From Oscillospiraceae bacterium (GTDB taxonomy: Bacteria; Bacillota; Clostridia; Oscillospirales; Ruminococcaceae), in assembly GCA_015067145.1 (NCBI GenBank), contig SVNA01000001.1, positions 62,001 through 126,000 of the forward strand: DNA of 64,000 nt, given 5' to 3'. Position 1 is the first letter of the stretch; each line of letters opens with the position of its first letter. This document shows, piece after piece, positions 18,849-28,056 of this stretch. The notes below the pieces were generated by a model, which ran no database searches, was not told the origin of the DNA, and was given only the letters and a program-made list of their open reading frames with translations. Position numbers and translations under genes: made by a program.

Positions 18849-19265
18849 ATGAACAGCTTTTTGCAAAAACTTAAAAGTTCTCTTTACAGATTTTCCTACG
18901 GCCGTTACGGCAGTGACGCATTTTCCAAATTTCTGCTTTACAGCGGTCTGGGAATATTTCTGATATATGCAATTACAGGTATCCGTCTTTTATACACATT
19001 GGCTCTTGTAACGCTCTTCTACAACTGCTTCAGAATTCTTTCCAAAAATCATCAGAAAAGATATCAGGAAAATCAGGCTTTCCTCTTTTACAAAGGTAAT
19101 TTCGATTCCAGATTTGCTTTACAGAAAAGAATGTGGAACGAAAGAAAAACACACGTTTTCTATAAATGCCCCAAGTGTAAAACCGTTATGAGACTGCCTA
19201 AAGGAAGAGGCAAGATTGAAATCATCTGCCCTAAATGCAAAAATAACTTTATCAAAAAGACTTAA
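18849..19265 (+). CDS. Small membrane protein with C-terminal zinc ribbon
   Basis: A 138-aa protein of unknown function. Residues about 30-62 form one long or two short transmembrane segments (SGLGIFLIYAITGIRLLYTL). The C-terminal third has a basic helix and two Cys pairs, CPKC at about residue 110 and CPKC at about 130, which would bind zinc as a ribbon. The ATG at 18849 follows GAGG; an upstream in-frame ATG at 18735 would overlap yunB on the other strand and lacks a ribosome site. It opens a plus-strand trio with the DUF5685-like and J-domain genes, 12 bp upstream of the former. Confidence 0.75.
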   Translation: MNSFLQKLKSSLYRFSYGRYGSDAFSKFLLYSGLGIFLIYAITGIRLLYTLALVTLFYNCFRILSKNHQKRYQENQAFLFYKGNFDSRFALQKRMWNERKTHVFYKCPKCKTVMRLPKGRGKIEIICPKCKNNFIKKT

Positions 19266-19277
19266 AAGGTAAAATTT

Positions 19278-20093
19278 ATGTTTGGATATGTACAGGCAAA
19301 TCTGAATACTCTGACCGATGATGAAAAGGCTCGATACCGACAATTTTACTGCGGTTTGTGTCATACATTAGGTCAGCGGCACAGTGATATTTCCCGCTTT
19401 GGTCTGACCTATGATATGACATTTCTGGCCATACTGCTCTCCTCTCTTTACGAGCCAAAGGAAGAAGAAATTGACAGTGTATGCATTGTTCACCCTTTCA
19501 GAAAACAAAGGTATATAAAAAACAGATATATTGATTATGCTGCTGATATGACGGTGGCTCTCGTATATTTTAAATGTGAGGACGACTGGCACGATGATAA
19601 CAATATTATTTCAAAAAGCTATTCCACCCTATTGTCAAACGCATATAAAAAGGTTAAAATAAGCTGGCCCGTACAATGTGATATCATCGAAAAAGAGCTT
19701 AAAAACCTCGCAGAAATTGAAAAGTCAAATGACCTTTCCCCCGATGCTGCCGCAAACTGCTTTGGCAGACTGATGTCAGGCTTGTTTGTATACAGAGAAG
19801 ATATCTGGTCAGATTATCTGTGCAGACTGGGATACGGACTTGGCAGATATATCTATCTTTCCGATGCAACAGCAGATCTGGAAAAAGACAAAAGAAAAGG
19901 CAGCTACAATCCATTGATAAATATCTCAGAAAACACCGATGATTTTACACCTATGCTGAAAAATCTGCTTGGTGAAGCCTCTCAGTGCTTTGAAATGCTG
20001 CCTCTTATTCAGGATGAAAACATATTAAAAAACATTATTTATTCAGGTATATGGAACAAGTACAACCATAAACTTGGCAAAGGAGAAACATAA
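19278..20093 (+). CDS. DUF5685-like protein
   Basis: A 271-aa cytosolic protein that I assign to the DUF5685 family from its opening [16 protein letters not shown] and the [10 protein letters not shown] motif (C25, C28, H29). Aspartates and histidines follow in [22 protein letters not shown]. The mixture of CxxC, His and Asp clusters would suit a metal site, but the family has no known activity. No transmembrane helix or signal is seen. It is co-transcribed with a zinc-ribbon membrane protein and a J-domain protein, so a membrane-linked chaperone or metal function can be guessed at, nothing more. Confidence 0.75.
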   Translation: MFGYVQANLNTLTDDEKARYRQFYCGLCHTLGQRHSDISRFGLTYDMTFLAILLSSLYEPKEEEIDSVCIVHPFRKQRYIKNRYIDYAADMTVALVYFKCEDDWHDDNNIISKSYSTLLSNAYKKVKISWPVQCDIIEKELKNLAEIEKSNDLSPDAAANCFGRLMSGLFVYREDIWSDYLCRLGYGLGRYIYLSDATADLEKDKRKGSYNPLINISENTDDFTPMLKNLLGEASQCFEMLPLIQDENILKNIIYSGIWNKYNHKLGKGET

Positions 20094-20094
20094 A

Positions 20095-20871
20095 ATGGTC
20101 AATGAGCCGCACAAGATACTTGGAGTATCAGAAAACGCGACACAGGACGAAATTAAAAAAGCATATCGCCAGATGGCAAAAAAATATCACCCTGACTTAA
20201 ATCCGGGTGATGAAAATGCTGCAAAAAAGATGAACGAAGTCAACGAAGCATACGATATGCTTATGAACCCCGAAAAATACCGTGCACAGCGTGCCGCAAG
20301 CAGCTATGGCGGATATAATCAGGGCGGTTACAACACATATAACGGCCAGCAAGGCAGAACCTACCGCACATATACCTATGGCACAGGGCCTTTCGGCGGA
20401 TGGACATATACAAATGTAGATTTTGAAGATTTCTTTGGTGGCGGTTATACCAATAACAGTACAAATACCAATTCCGATTTTATGCACGCTGAAGTAGAAA
20501 CAGATGATACCTACGATTTCCGCAAAGCAATCGGTGAAATCAACAGCAAAAAGTTCAGCGATGCACTTAATTCCCTTATGCGTGTCCCTTCCTTTGCCCG
20601 TAAAGCCAGATGGTACTATCTGTGTGCTTTGGCAAACTATGGTCTCGGCAACACTGTACAGGCCTCTGCCGATATTCAGAAAGCAGTGAATGAAGATCCG
20701 AACAATATGACCTATCGCAAGGCTTATCAGGGTATAAACCGTTCTTCACAGACCTATGAACGCAACGCAAGAACATATAATGCAGGCCTTGGCGGCATAG
20801 GCAGTCTTTGCTGCAGCATGGCACTTTCCCAGATGCTGTGCGGCAACCCTTGTATGTTCTGCTTCTGTTAA
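20095..20871 (+). CDS. J-domain (DnaJ-like) protein with TPR region and Cys-rich tail
   Basis: A 258-aa co-chaperone-like protein. Residues 1-65 are a J domain with the essential HPD motif ([10 protein letters not shown]), which stimulates the ATPase of a DnaK-type Hsp70. A Gly/Tyr/Thr-rich linker follows (about 70-130), then helical TPR-like repeats (about 145-225), and a tail with [10 protein letters not shown] at the very end. The zinc-finger and substrate domains of true DnaJ are missing. The ATG at 20095 follows AGGAG and overlaps nothing; an upstream TTG at 20074 is in frame but lacks a ribosome site. A strong terminator follows. Confidence 0.88.
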   Translation: MVNEPHKILGVSENATQDEIKKAYRQMAKKYHPDLNPGDENAAKKMNEVNEAYDMLMNPEKYRAQRAASSYGGYNQGGYNTYNGQQGRTYRTYTYGTGPFGGWTYTNVDFEDFFGGGYTNNSTNTNSDFMHAEVETDDTYDFRKAIGEINSKKFSDALNSLMRVPSFARKARWYYLCALANYGLGNTVQASADIQKAVNEDPNNMTYRKAYQGINRSSQTYERNARTYNAGLGGIGSLCCSMALSQMLCGNPCMFCFC

Positions 20872-20890
20872 AATTTGATATAAAAATATA

Positions 20891-20924
20891 GGATAACCCG
20901 AAATCAATCGGGTTATCCTTTTTT
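20891..20924 (+). terminator. Terminator of the zinc-ribbon/DUF5685/J-protein operon
   Basis: Perfect 11-bp stem GGATAACCCGA / TCGGGTTATCC with a 6-base loop, directly followed by six T on the plus strand. It begins 20 bases after the J-protein stop. Confidence 0.92.
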
Positions 20925-20938
20925 ATTGTTTAGCGAAA

Positions 20939-20965
20939 ACAGCCGGATGTTAATCATCCGGCTGT
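20939..20965 (-). terminator. Terminator of the hprK-to-pfkA operon
   Basis: Perfect 11-bp GC-rich stem ACAGCCGGATG / CATCCGGCTGT with a 5-base loop, 8 bases past the pfkA stop. On the minus strand it is followed by TTTTCG. Together with the preceding hairpin it separates two convergent operons. Confidence 0.85.
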
Positions 20966-20972
20966 TTATTAA

Positions 20973-21944
20973 TTAGATGGATACGATATCTGCTACATGG
21001 AGGAAGTATGGGTCAATTTCTTTTGTCATTGCCAGTGCTTCTTCAATTTCGTAGCTGATAATGTGATATTCGTGGAGTGCTACAACACGGTTGTACTGAC
21101 CTTCACGAAGAAGTTCAACAGCTTTGCATCCCATAAGAGTTGCGATAAGTCTGTCACGGGAAGTTGGAGAACCGCCACGCTGTACGTGACCGAGAATTGT
21201 TGCTCTTGTTTCGATGCCTGTTGCAAACTGAATGATTTTTGCGATACCTTCTGCGTCGCCAACACCTTCTGCTACAACAACAAGGAAGTTCTTTTTGCCG
21301 ATTTTAAGGCTTTCTTTGATCTGATTGATAACATCTCTTTCAAGGTCAAATTCCTTTTCAGGAATAAGAACCGCCATAGCACCGTTTGCAATCGCTGTAC
21401 TTACCGCAATATGGCCTGCGTGTCTGCCCATAACTTCAACAACGCTGCAGCGTTCGTGGCTTCGTGCTGTATCACGGAGTCTGTCACACATCTGGATAGA
21501 TGTGTTGAGAGCTGTGTCGTAACCGATTGTATAGTCACTGCAAGCGATATCGTTGTCGATTGTACCAGGAATACCGATACATTTGATACCCTTTTTAGCA
21601 ATAGCCTGACAGCCACGGAAAGAACCGTCACCGCCGATAACAACCAAAGCGTCAATACCGTGTTTTACACAGGTTTCGTAAGCTTTCTGCTGACCTTCTT
21701 CTGTCTGGAATTCCTTACATCTTGCTGTAAAAAGCATTGTACCGCCGCGCTGGATAATGTTGGAAACACTTCTCAGGTCCATATCGATAACATTGTCTTC
21801 GATAAGACCATTATAGCCGTGCAGAATGCCTTTTACATTAATACCATAGTAAAGTGCTGTACGTACAACTGCTCTGATTGCGGCATTCATACCAGGTGCG
21901 TCACCGCCACTTGTAAGAACACCGATTGTTTTGATTTCTGACAT
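20973..21944 (-). CDS. pfkA: ATP-dependent 6-phosphofructokinase
   Basis: Glycolytic enzyme that phosphorylates fructose 6-phosphate; 323 aa, the usual bacterial length. GGDAPGMNAAIRA (14-26) and GGDGSFRG bind ATP; GTIDNDI contains the catalytic Asp; MGRHAG and HVQRGGSPTSRD contact the sugar phosphate and allosteric effector. The Gly in GGDGS at the nucleotide site favours ATP rather than pyrophosphate. It lies 10 bp downstream of dnaE at the end of an operon that also contains HPr kinase, linking it to carbon control. Confidence 0.97.
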   Translation of the reverse strand: MSEIKTIGVLTSGGDAPGMNAAIRAVVRTALYYGINVKGILHGYNGLIEDNVIDMDLRSVSNIIQRGGTMLFTARCKEFQTEEGQQKAYETCVKHGIDALVVIGGDGSFRGCQAIAKKGIKCIGIPGTIDNDIACSDYTIGYDTALNTSIQMCDRLRDTARSHERCSVVEVMGRHAGHIAVSTAIANGAMAVLIPEKEFDLERDVINQIKESLKIGKKNFLVVVAEGVGDAEGIAKIIQFATGIETRATILGHVQRGGSPTSRDRLIATLMGCKAVELLREGQYNRVVALHEYHIISYEIEEALAMTKEIDPYFLHVADIVSI

Positions 21945-21953
21945 ACTTTTAAC

Positions 21954-24900
21954 CTACCTTTTATACGCTATGTTTCCCTGCCCCACAATCATTTCTATGC
22001 GGCTGAACATATCGTGATTTTCATAAACCCAAAGCTTTTCAGGTGCAAGTAATTTCTGTTTTTCTTCTTCAAAATAGAAGTAAACAGGCATGTGGCCGTT
22101 ATATTCTCCCAAAATTTGTCTTACACGTCCCAAGCTCTGTACATTTTTATTTTTAAAGCGAATGTATAAACCATTGCCTTTCTGTGTCTTGTTGCGGAGC
22201 ATTGCTTTTGCATCGTCGGAATTTATATCCCACACGTTTTCTGCAACCAATGTTGCGGAATCGTCTTTGAGCGAAACTCTGCCCTTAACAATAACAACAT
22301 CATTTTCTAACATATTTGCACTGGTTGTGTCAAGTACTTTAGGAAATAAAATTACATCCATTGTCCCTGTCAGGTCTTCCACAGTTGCAAAACACATTAT
22401 ATCGTTTTTCTTTGTTGTATGATTGCGGCATTTTACTATTGTCGCAACTATAGTCTGTACTGTATTATCGTATACTTCGTTGCCCTCTCCTGTCAATCGA
22501 GAAATGTTGCAAGTAGATATATTTTTTGAATATTCCTTGTAATTATCCAGAGGATGACCGGACAGATATATGCCCGCAAGGGTCTTTTCAAAGGTTACGA
22601 TTTCGTAAGGTTCAAATTCTGAACATTCAGGATAATTATAATCGTTGTTTATCTTATAATTGCTTTCCTGTGCACCCATAGAGATGGCAAACAAATCCAG
22701 CTGACCTTCAAGATTGCTTTTAACTTCCTGAATTATGCTTTTCTGCACTGCCTCAAAGCTTGTAAACAGCTGGCGGCGTTTTGCAGGAAATGCATCAAAA
22801 GCACCAACTTTTATAAGGCTTTCTATTGCTCTTTTGTTGAAATCCTTGTTGGCCATACGCTTGCAGAAATCGTAAAAGCCTGTGAAATCTCCGTTTTCTT
22901 CCCTTTCTCTGCATACAAGCTCGGTAAAGCTTTTTCCAACATTTTTGATTGCGGCAAGTCCATAGCGGATATCGTCCCCCTCAACGGTAAAATCAGAAAA
23001 GCTTTTGTTGATATCAGGTGGCAGAATCTGGATATTCAGACGCTGACATTCCTGTGTATATTCAAGTATTTTTGCACTGTTTTCAATGATACTTGTAATC
23101 ATTGCAGCCATAAACTGTTTAGGATAGTGTGCCTTGAGATATGCTGTCTGATATGCAACAAAAGCATAGGCTGCCGCGTGTGCCTTGTTGAAAGCATAGG
23201 AAGCAAAGCTGGTCATTTCGTTGAAGATATCTGTTGCAACAGCTTCGGAAACGCCGTTTGATTTACAGCCCTCAATAAAGTGACCGCGTTCCTTTTCCAT
23301 AACGTCAGCTTTCTTTTTACCCATAGCACGGCGAACAATATCCGCCTGACCATAGGAATAACCTGCCATTTCTCGGCAAATCTGCATAACCTGTTCCTGG
23401 TAAACTATACAGCCGTTTGTAACGTTGAGGATTTTTTCCAGCATCGGATGCTTATAACTGATATTTGCAGGATTATGTCTGTTTGCAATAAACGTCGGGA
23501 TAGAATCCATAGGACCGGGTCGATAGAGGGAGATAACTGCAATCAGGTCTTCTATATCCACCGGTTTAAGTCGCATAAGAACACTTCTCATACCTTCCGA
23601 TTCAAACTGGAATACACCTGTTGTATCCCCCTGTGTAAGCATTTCAAACACTTTTTTATCATTATGAGGGATATTTTCGATATCAAAATCAGGTTCTACC
23701 TGTTTTACCATCTTTGCACAGTGGTCGATAACAGTAAGTGTTCTGAGTCCCAGAAAGTCCATTTTAAGCAGGCCAAGTTCTTCGATTGTAGTCATTGGGA
23801 ACTGGGTTACGATCTGTCCTTCATTGCTCTGCAGCGGCACATATTCCTCCGCTGCCAGATCGGTGATAACAACACCTGCTGCATGGGTTGACGCATGACG
23901 AGGCATCCCCTCAACCTTGATTGCAAGGTCAATGAGTTCCTTTATCTGCTGGTCTGTATTATAAAGATTATCCATTTCTTTGGAAATGTTCAAAGCCTTT
24001 GCTATTGTCATTTTAGGTTCGTTAGGAATAAGCTTTGCAACCTTGTCTGCCACAGCATAAGGAATTGTAAGCACCCTTGCAATATCACGGATAGCACCAC
24101 GGGCAAGCATTGTACCGAAAGTAATAATCTGTGCAACATGGTCTGCACCGTATTTATCTATAACATAATCAATAACCTGCTGACGTTTTTCGTAACAGAA
24201 GTCAACGTCAAAGTCCGGCATGCTTACACGTTCAGGGTTAAGAAATCTTTCAAAGAGCAGATTATATTTAAGCGGGTCGATACTTGTGATACCCATACAA
24301 TATGCACAAAGACTTGCCGCACCCGAACCACGGCCAGGACCTACAGGTATATCATGGGTCTTTGCATAGTTAATAAAATCGTAAACTATAAGGTAATAGT
24401 TTACAAACCCCATTTTTGAGATAACGGAAATTTCGTAGTCAAGACGTGCCTGAATTCCCGGTGTGATTTCCTTGTAGTGTTTTCTCAATCCCTCGTTACA
24501 CAGGCGCACAAAGAAGTCGTAGTTGTCACTGCCGTCAGGAGCACGGTATTTCGGCAGTTTTGTTACGCCGAATTCGTAATCGAAGTTACATTTTTCGGCA
24601 ATTTTTACTGTGTTTTCGCAGGCTTCCTGTACATATCCGAAAAGATTGTACATCTCTTCCCCTGTTTTAACATAAAACTCTTCTGTTTCAAATTCCAGAG
24701 TATCAGGGTCTGTAAGGGTTTTATTGGTCTGAACGCAGATAAGTGCATACTGCATCTTTGCGTCTTCCTGTTTTATATAGTGACAGTCGTTTGTTGCCAC
24801 AAGAGGAATATCAAGTTCCCGGGCAAGACTGATAAGTTTTGGCAGTATTTTCTGCTGGTCTTCGATACCGTGATCCTGCAGTTCTATATAGAAATCTTCT

Positions 24901-25400
24901 CCGAAAACATCTTTATAGAAAAGTGCAACCTCTTTTGCTTTTTCCATATCGTCAGCAACCAATGCACGTGGAATTTCTCCTGCAAGACAGGCGGAAAGGC
25001 ATATCAGACCTTCGCTGTGTTTTTTTAACAGTTCATGGTCCACCCTTGGTTTTGTATAGAAACCATCGATAAAACCATGTGAAACCAATTTTATAAGGTT
25101 CTGATAACCAACTTTATTTTTGCAAAGCAAAACAAGGTGGAAATATCCGTCAACGCGATGGACCTTATCTGTCATACCGCGGGTGGATACATACACCTCA
25201 CAACCTATAATAGGCTTTACACCTTCTTTTTTGCACTTTTTATAAAAATCCACACAACCGTACATAACACCGTGATCAGTGATGGCCACAGCATTCTGAC
25301 CAATGCTTTTTACATGGTCAACAAGCCTGTCGATACGGCACGCACCATCCAGCAGGCTGTACTCTGTATGAAGATGCAGATGTACAAAATTATTGTTCAT
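21954..25400 (-). CDS. dnaE: DNA polymerase III alpha subunit (DnaE type)
   Basis: Replicative-family DNA polymerase of 1148 aa. The N-terminal PHP domain opens with FVHLHLHTEYSLLDGACRI. The palm contains the catalytic aspartates in PDFDVDF. A helix-hairpin-helix region follows (near YGLAAIKNVGK), then the beta-binding and OB-fold parts (about residues 970-1060). The length is typical of Firmicute DnaE. PolC, the second Firmicute replicase, is not in this window. The start overlaps whiA by 11 bp. Confidence 0.97.
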   Translation of the reverse strand: MNNNFVHLHLHTEYSLLDGACRIDRLVDHVKSIGQNAVAITDHGVMYGCVDFYKKCKKEGVKPIIGCEVYVSTRGMTDKVHRVDGYFHLVLLCKNKVGYQNLIKLVSHGFIDGFYTKPRVDHELLKKHSEGLICLSACLAGEIPRALVADDMEKAKEVALFYKDVFGEDFYIELQDHGIEDQQKILPKLISLARELDIPLVATNDCHYIKQEDAKMQYALICVQTNKTLTDPDTLEFETEEFYVKTGEEMYNLFGYVQEACENTVKIAEKCNFDYEFGVTKLPKYRAPDGSDNYDFFVRLCNEGLRKHYKEITPGIQARLDYEISVISKMGFVNYYLIVYDFINYAKTHDIPVGPGRGSGAASLCAYCMGITSIDPLKYNLLFERFLNPERVSMPDFDVDFCYEKRQQVIDYVIDKYGADHVAQIITFGTMLARGAIRDIARVLTIPYAVADKVAKLIPNEPKMTIAKALNISKEMDNLYNTDQQIKELIDLAIKVEGMPRHASTHAAGVVITDLAAEEYVPLQSNEGQIVTQFPMTTIEELGLLKMDFLGLRTLTVIDHCAKMVKQVEPDFDIENIPHNDKKVFEMLTQGDTTGVFQFESEGMRSVLMRLKPVDIEDLIAVISLYRPGPMDSIPTFIANRHNPANISYKHPMLEKILNVTNGCIVYQEQVMQICREMAGYSYGQADIVRRAMGKKKADVMEKERGHFIEGCKSNGVSEAVATDIFNEMTSFASYAFNKAHAAAYAFVAYQTAYLKAHYPKQFMAAMITSIIENSAKILEYTQECQRLNIQILPPDINKSFSDFTVEGDDIRYGLAAIKNVGKSFTELVCREREENGDFTGFYDFCKRMANKDFNKRAIESLIKVGAFDAFPAKRRQLFTSFEAVQKSIIQEVKSNLEGQLDLFAISMGAQESNYKINNDYNYPECSEFEPYEIVTFEKTLAGIYLSGHPLDNYKEYSKNISTCNISRLTGEGNEVYDNTVQTIVATIVKCRNHTTKKNDIMCFATVEDLTGTMDVILFPKVLDTTSANMLENDVVIVKGRVSLKDDSATLVAENVWDINSDDAKAMLRNKTQKGNGLYIRFKNKNVQSLGRVRQILGEYNGHMPVYFYFEEEKQKLLAPEKLWVYENHDMFSRIEMIVGQGNIAYKR

Positions 25401-26280
25401 TGGTTTCCTCTGATTTTGCTAAATCACAAATTTTTTTGAGTCTTCGGTTAAGGGATGATTTTGTAAGCGGCGGGTCACAAAGTGCAGCCAGTTCCGATAA
25501 GGAAAGTTCAGGGTTCTCCATTTTAAGTTCCGCAATATTTTTTAAATCATCACTCAAAAATTCATATTTACCATTAGCCATAAGAGTTTCAATCGCTTCA
25601 ATATGTTCATTTGAAGCCTTTGCTGCTTTGGCTATATTTGCAGTTTCACAGTTTCTTATGCGGTTTACACGGTTGCGTATATCCTTCACAACCTTGTTGG
25701 ACATAATTTCCAGACAGGTGCTCTGTGCACCAATGGTTGCAAGGAAATCCTCTATAGTTTCACTGTTGCGTGTGTAAACAACATAGGATTTGCGTCGCTG
25801 GGAAATTTTAAAGATAAAACCATTACGGTAAAATGTTGCCAGAAGTTTTGCCGCTTTGTCTTCGTCTGAAAGTACAAACTCCAGCTGATATTCTTTTGCA
25901 GGGTCGCTAATTGTACCATTTTTAATAAAGGCACCTACAAAAAATGCTTTTGCACATTTATCACACTGAATGCGTGCACGCTGCATTTTCTGCAGTTTTT
26001 CAACACTTTCCTCTTCGGTGATATATATTGTGGCAATCTGCTTGTTTTCGTTTTTTTCCTTTGTTACCACATAACTGTCTATACCTAAATCTGCAAGCAG
26101 TTTTTTTGTTATTTTGGTTGATTTTATTATATCCGGCTGCACGGCAACATCTGTAAAGTTTTCAAACTTTACATCGTAAAAATACCCCTTTAAAAAGTTC
26201 TGCTTGCAGCACTCGGTTTTAGGATATTTAAAATTATCAAGAGTTTCAAGCTTTGCCTGCTTTGAAAAGCTCAGTTCCAT
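25390..26280 (-). CDS. whiA: DNA-binding protein WhiA
   Basis: A 296-aa protein with an N-terminal LAGLIDADG-like fold stripped of endonuclease activity (about 1-190, including CAKAFFVGAFIKNGTISDP) and a C-terminal helix-turn-helix ending in LAALCDPPLTKSSLNRRLKKI. In Gram-positive bacteria WhiA affects cell division and sporulation gene expression. As usual it follows rapZ, here with a 1-bp gap; the yvcK/mgfK gene often found between them is missing. Confidence 0.95.
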   Translation of the reverse strand: MELSFSKQAKLETLDNFKYPKTECCKQNFLKGYFYDVKFENFTDVAVQPDIIKSTKITKKLLADLGIDSYVVTKEKNENKQIATIYITEEESVEKLQKMQRARIQCDKCAKAFFVGAFIKNGTISDPAKEYQLEFVLSDEDKAAKLLATFYRNGFIFKISQRRKSYVVYTRNSETIEDFLATIGAQSTCLEIMSNKVVKDIRNRVNRIRNCETANIAKAAKASNEHIEAIETLMANGKYEFLSDDLKNIAELKMENPELSLSELAALCDPPLTKSSLNRRLKKICDLAKSEETNEQ

Positions 26281-26281
26281 G

Positions 26282-27148
26282 CTATTTTCTCCTGTTTATA
26301 TCTCGGTGATGCACCGTTACCTTGTAACCTTTTTCCGCAATATGTTCATACAGAGCATTACAGAATGCTACCGAACGGTGTTTGCCTCCTGTACAGCCAA
26401 AACCTATTGTAAGATGGCTTTTGCCCTCTTTTATGTACAGCGGCAAGGAATAGTCTATAACATCTATATATTTTTCAAGGAGGATTTTTGCTTCCGGCTG
26501 TGAGAATACAAAGTCAACAATTTCTTCATCATTGCCGGTTTTTTCCCTAAGACCTTTTACATAGAAAGGATTCAAGAAACATCGCACATCAAACATTACA
26601 TCCACGTCAGACGGAACACCAAATTTGAAGCCAAAGGAAATAACGTCGATTGTGATTGTCTCCTTCACATCATGCACTGCAAAAGACAATATTCTGTCCT
26701 TTAACTGTGCTGTGGAAAGCAGAGATGTGTCCAGAATATAGTCCGCCTGAGTATACAACTGATTGAGAGCTTCTTTTTCGTATTTAACCGCCTCTTCGAG
26801 AGACAGATTCTTTCTCAGCATAACAGGGTGTTTGCGTCTTGTTTCTTTATATCGGTCAAGAATAACCTTCTCATCTGCATCCAGAAATATGACCTTTGCC
26901 ACATTTTCCTGCTGCAGCTTTTCAACCAGCCCGAACAGTTCTGTGTTGTTTTCACCGTTGCGTATATCAATTACGCAGGCGATTTTCTGGTTATTCACCA
27001 TAAAATCGTCCTTCATTTCAAGAAATTTAACAACAAGAGGGGCTGGCATATTGTCAATACAGAAAAAACCTACATCTTCAAGAGCACTCAGGGCCAAACT
27101 CTTGCCTGCCCCCGATAAACCTGTGATTATAAGTAACCCTTTATCCAT
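26282..27148 (-). CDS. rapZ: RNase adapter / nucleotide-binding protein RapZ (YvcJ)
   Basis: P-loop protein of 288 aa with Walker A ITGLSGAGKSLAL (8-20) and a C-terminal domain carrying the family sequence IGFGCTGGKHRSVAFCNALY. In Enterobacteria RapZ guides RNase E to GlmZ; in Bacillus YvcJ is a GTP/ATP-hydrolysing protein linked to competence. The Firmicute role is therefore only partly known. ATG follows AAGGGGATGG. Cotranscribed with murB and whiA. Confidence 0.95.
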   Translation of the reverse strand: MDKGLLIITGLSGAGKSLALSALEDVGFFCIDNMPAPLVVKFLEMKDDFMVNNQKIACVIDIRNGENNTELFGLVEKLQQENVAKVIFLDADEKVILDRYKETRRKHPVMLRKNLSLEEAVKYEKEALNQLYTQADYILDTSLLSTAQLKDRILSFAVHDVKETITIDVISFGFKFGVPSDVDVMFDVRCFLNPFYVKGLREKTGNDEEIVDFVFSQPEAKILLEKYIDVIDYSLPLYIKEGKSHLTIGFGCTGGKHRSVAFCNALYEHIAEKGYKVTVHHRDINRRK

Positions 27149-27168
27149 TTTGCCATCCCCTTGCGTAT

Positions 27169-28056
27169 TTAAACTATTATCATTTCTTTTTCGATTGCCA
27201 CACCTGTTTTTTCAAAAACAACCTTTTCCACATGTTCTGCAAGTGCAACGATATCTTTGCAGGTTGCATCGCCTGTATTAACGATAAAACCTGAATGCTT
27301 TTCGCTAACCTGTGCACCGCCTACACTGCAGCCTTTGAGGCCGCATTCTTCAATAAGTGCTGCTGCAAAATATCCCACAGGTCTTTTGAAAGAACTACCT
27401 GCACTTGGCTTATCCAACGGCTGTTTTGTAATTCTTCTCTGCATTATATCTTCCATAAATCCGAGAATTTCTTCTTTATTGCCTTTTTCCAGCTTAAATG
27501 TACAGCCGGTAATAAACCAGTTTTTACCCTGGAACACAGAATGTCTGTACCCAAAATCACAATTCTGAACTGGTAATTTTTTCAGTTCAAAGTTTTCGTC
27601 GATATATTCAACTTCACAAACAGCATTGCATATTTCTCCGCCGTAAGCTCCTGCATTCATAAAAAGTCCGCCGCCTACATTGCCCGGAATTCCATAGCAG
27701 AATTCAAGGCCTTTGAGAGAATTTTCCTGCAGATTTTTGCACAGTGTACTCAGCTGTACGCCAGCCCCTGCATATACTGTTGTTTCGTCAATATATTCTA
27801 TCTTCTGCAAATTTGCAGTTTTAATTATTACACCGTCAAAGCCTTCGTCTCTGAATATAACGTTGGAGCCTTTGCCAAGAATATAATATTTTATATTGTT
27901 TTCCTTTAAAAATCTCAGCAACACCGCAACCTGTTCACAACAGGAAGGCAAAGCAATAAACTTTGCTTCGCCCCCTACCTTAAAGGTTGTATGTTTTTTG
28001 AGACTTTCGTTTTCAAGATACTGAATTCTGTTTTCTTCAAAAAAAGTTTTAAGCAT
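27169..28056 (-). CDS. murB: UDP-N-acetylenolpyruvoylglucosamine reductase
   Basis: FAD-dependent enzyme that reduces UDP-GlcNAc-enolpyruvate to UDP-MurNAc for peptidoglycan. A 295-aa type II MurB: FAD domain with TTFKVGGEAKFIA and LGKGSNVIFRDEGFDG, substrate domain with GLEFCYGIPGNVGGGLFMNAGAYGG split over two motifs, and the proton-donor Ser in PSAGSSFKRP. The frame continues upstream to 28113, but the ATG at 28056 has GGAG in place and overlaps the ROK gene stop by 8 bp, so it is preferred. Confidence 0.96.
   Translation of the reverse strand: MLKTFFEENRIQYLENESLKKHTTFKVGGEAKFIALPSCCEQVAVLLRFLKENNIKYYILGKGSNVIFRDEGFDGVIIKTANLQKIEYIDETTVYAGAGVQLSTLCKNLQENSLKGLEFCYGIPGNVGGGLFMNAGAYGGEICNAVCEVEYIDENFELKKLPVQNCDFGYRHSVFQGKNWFITGCTFKLEKGNKEEILGFMEDIMQRRITKQPLDKPSAGSSFKRPVGYFAAALIEECGLKGCSVGGAQVSEKHSGFIVNTGDATCKDIVALAEHVEKVVFEKTGVAIEKEMIIV

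Noticed and set aside
20997-21941. 314-aa frame opposite pfkA
   Set aside because: It covers the conserved pfkA gene almost exactly on the opposite strand, and its composition is that of an antisense reading.
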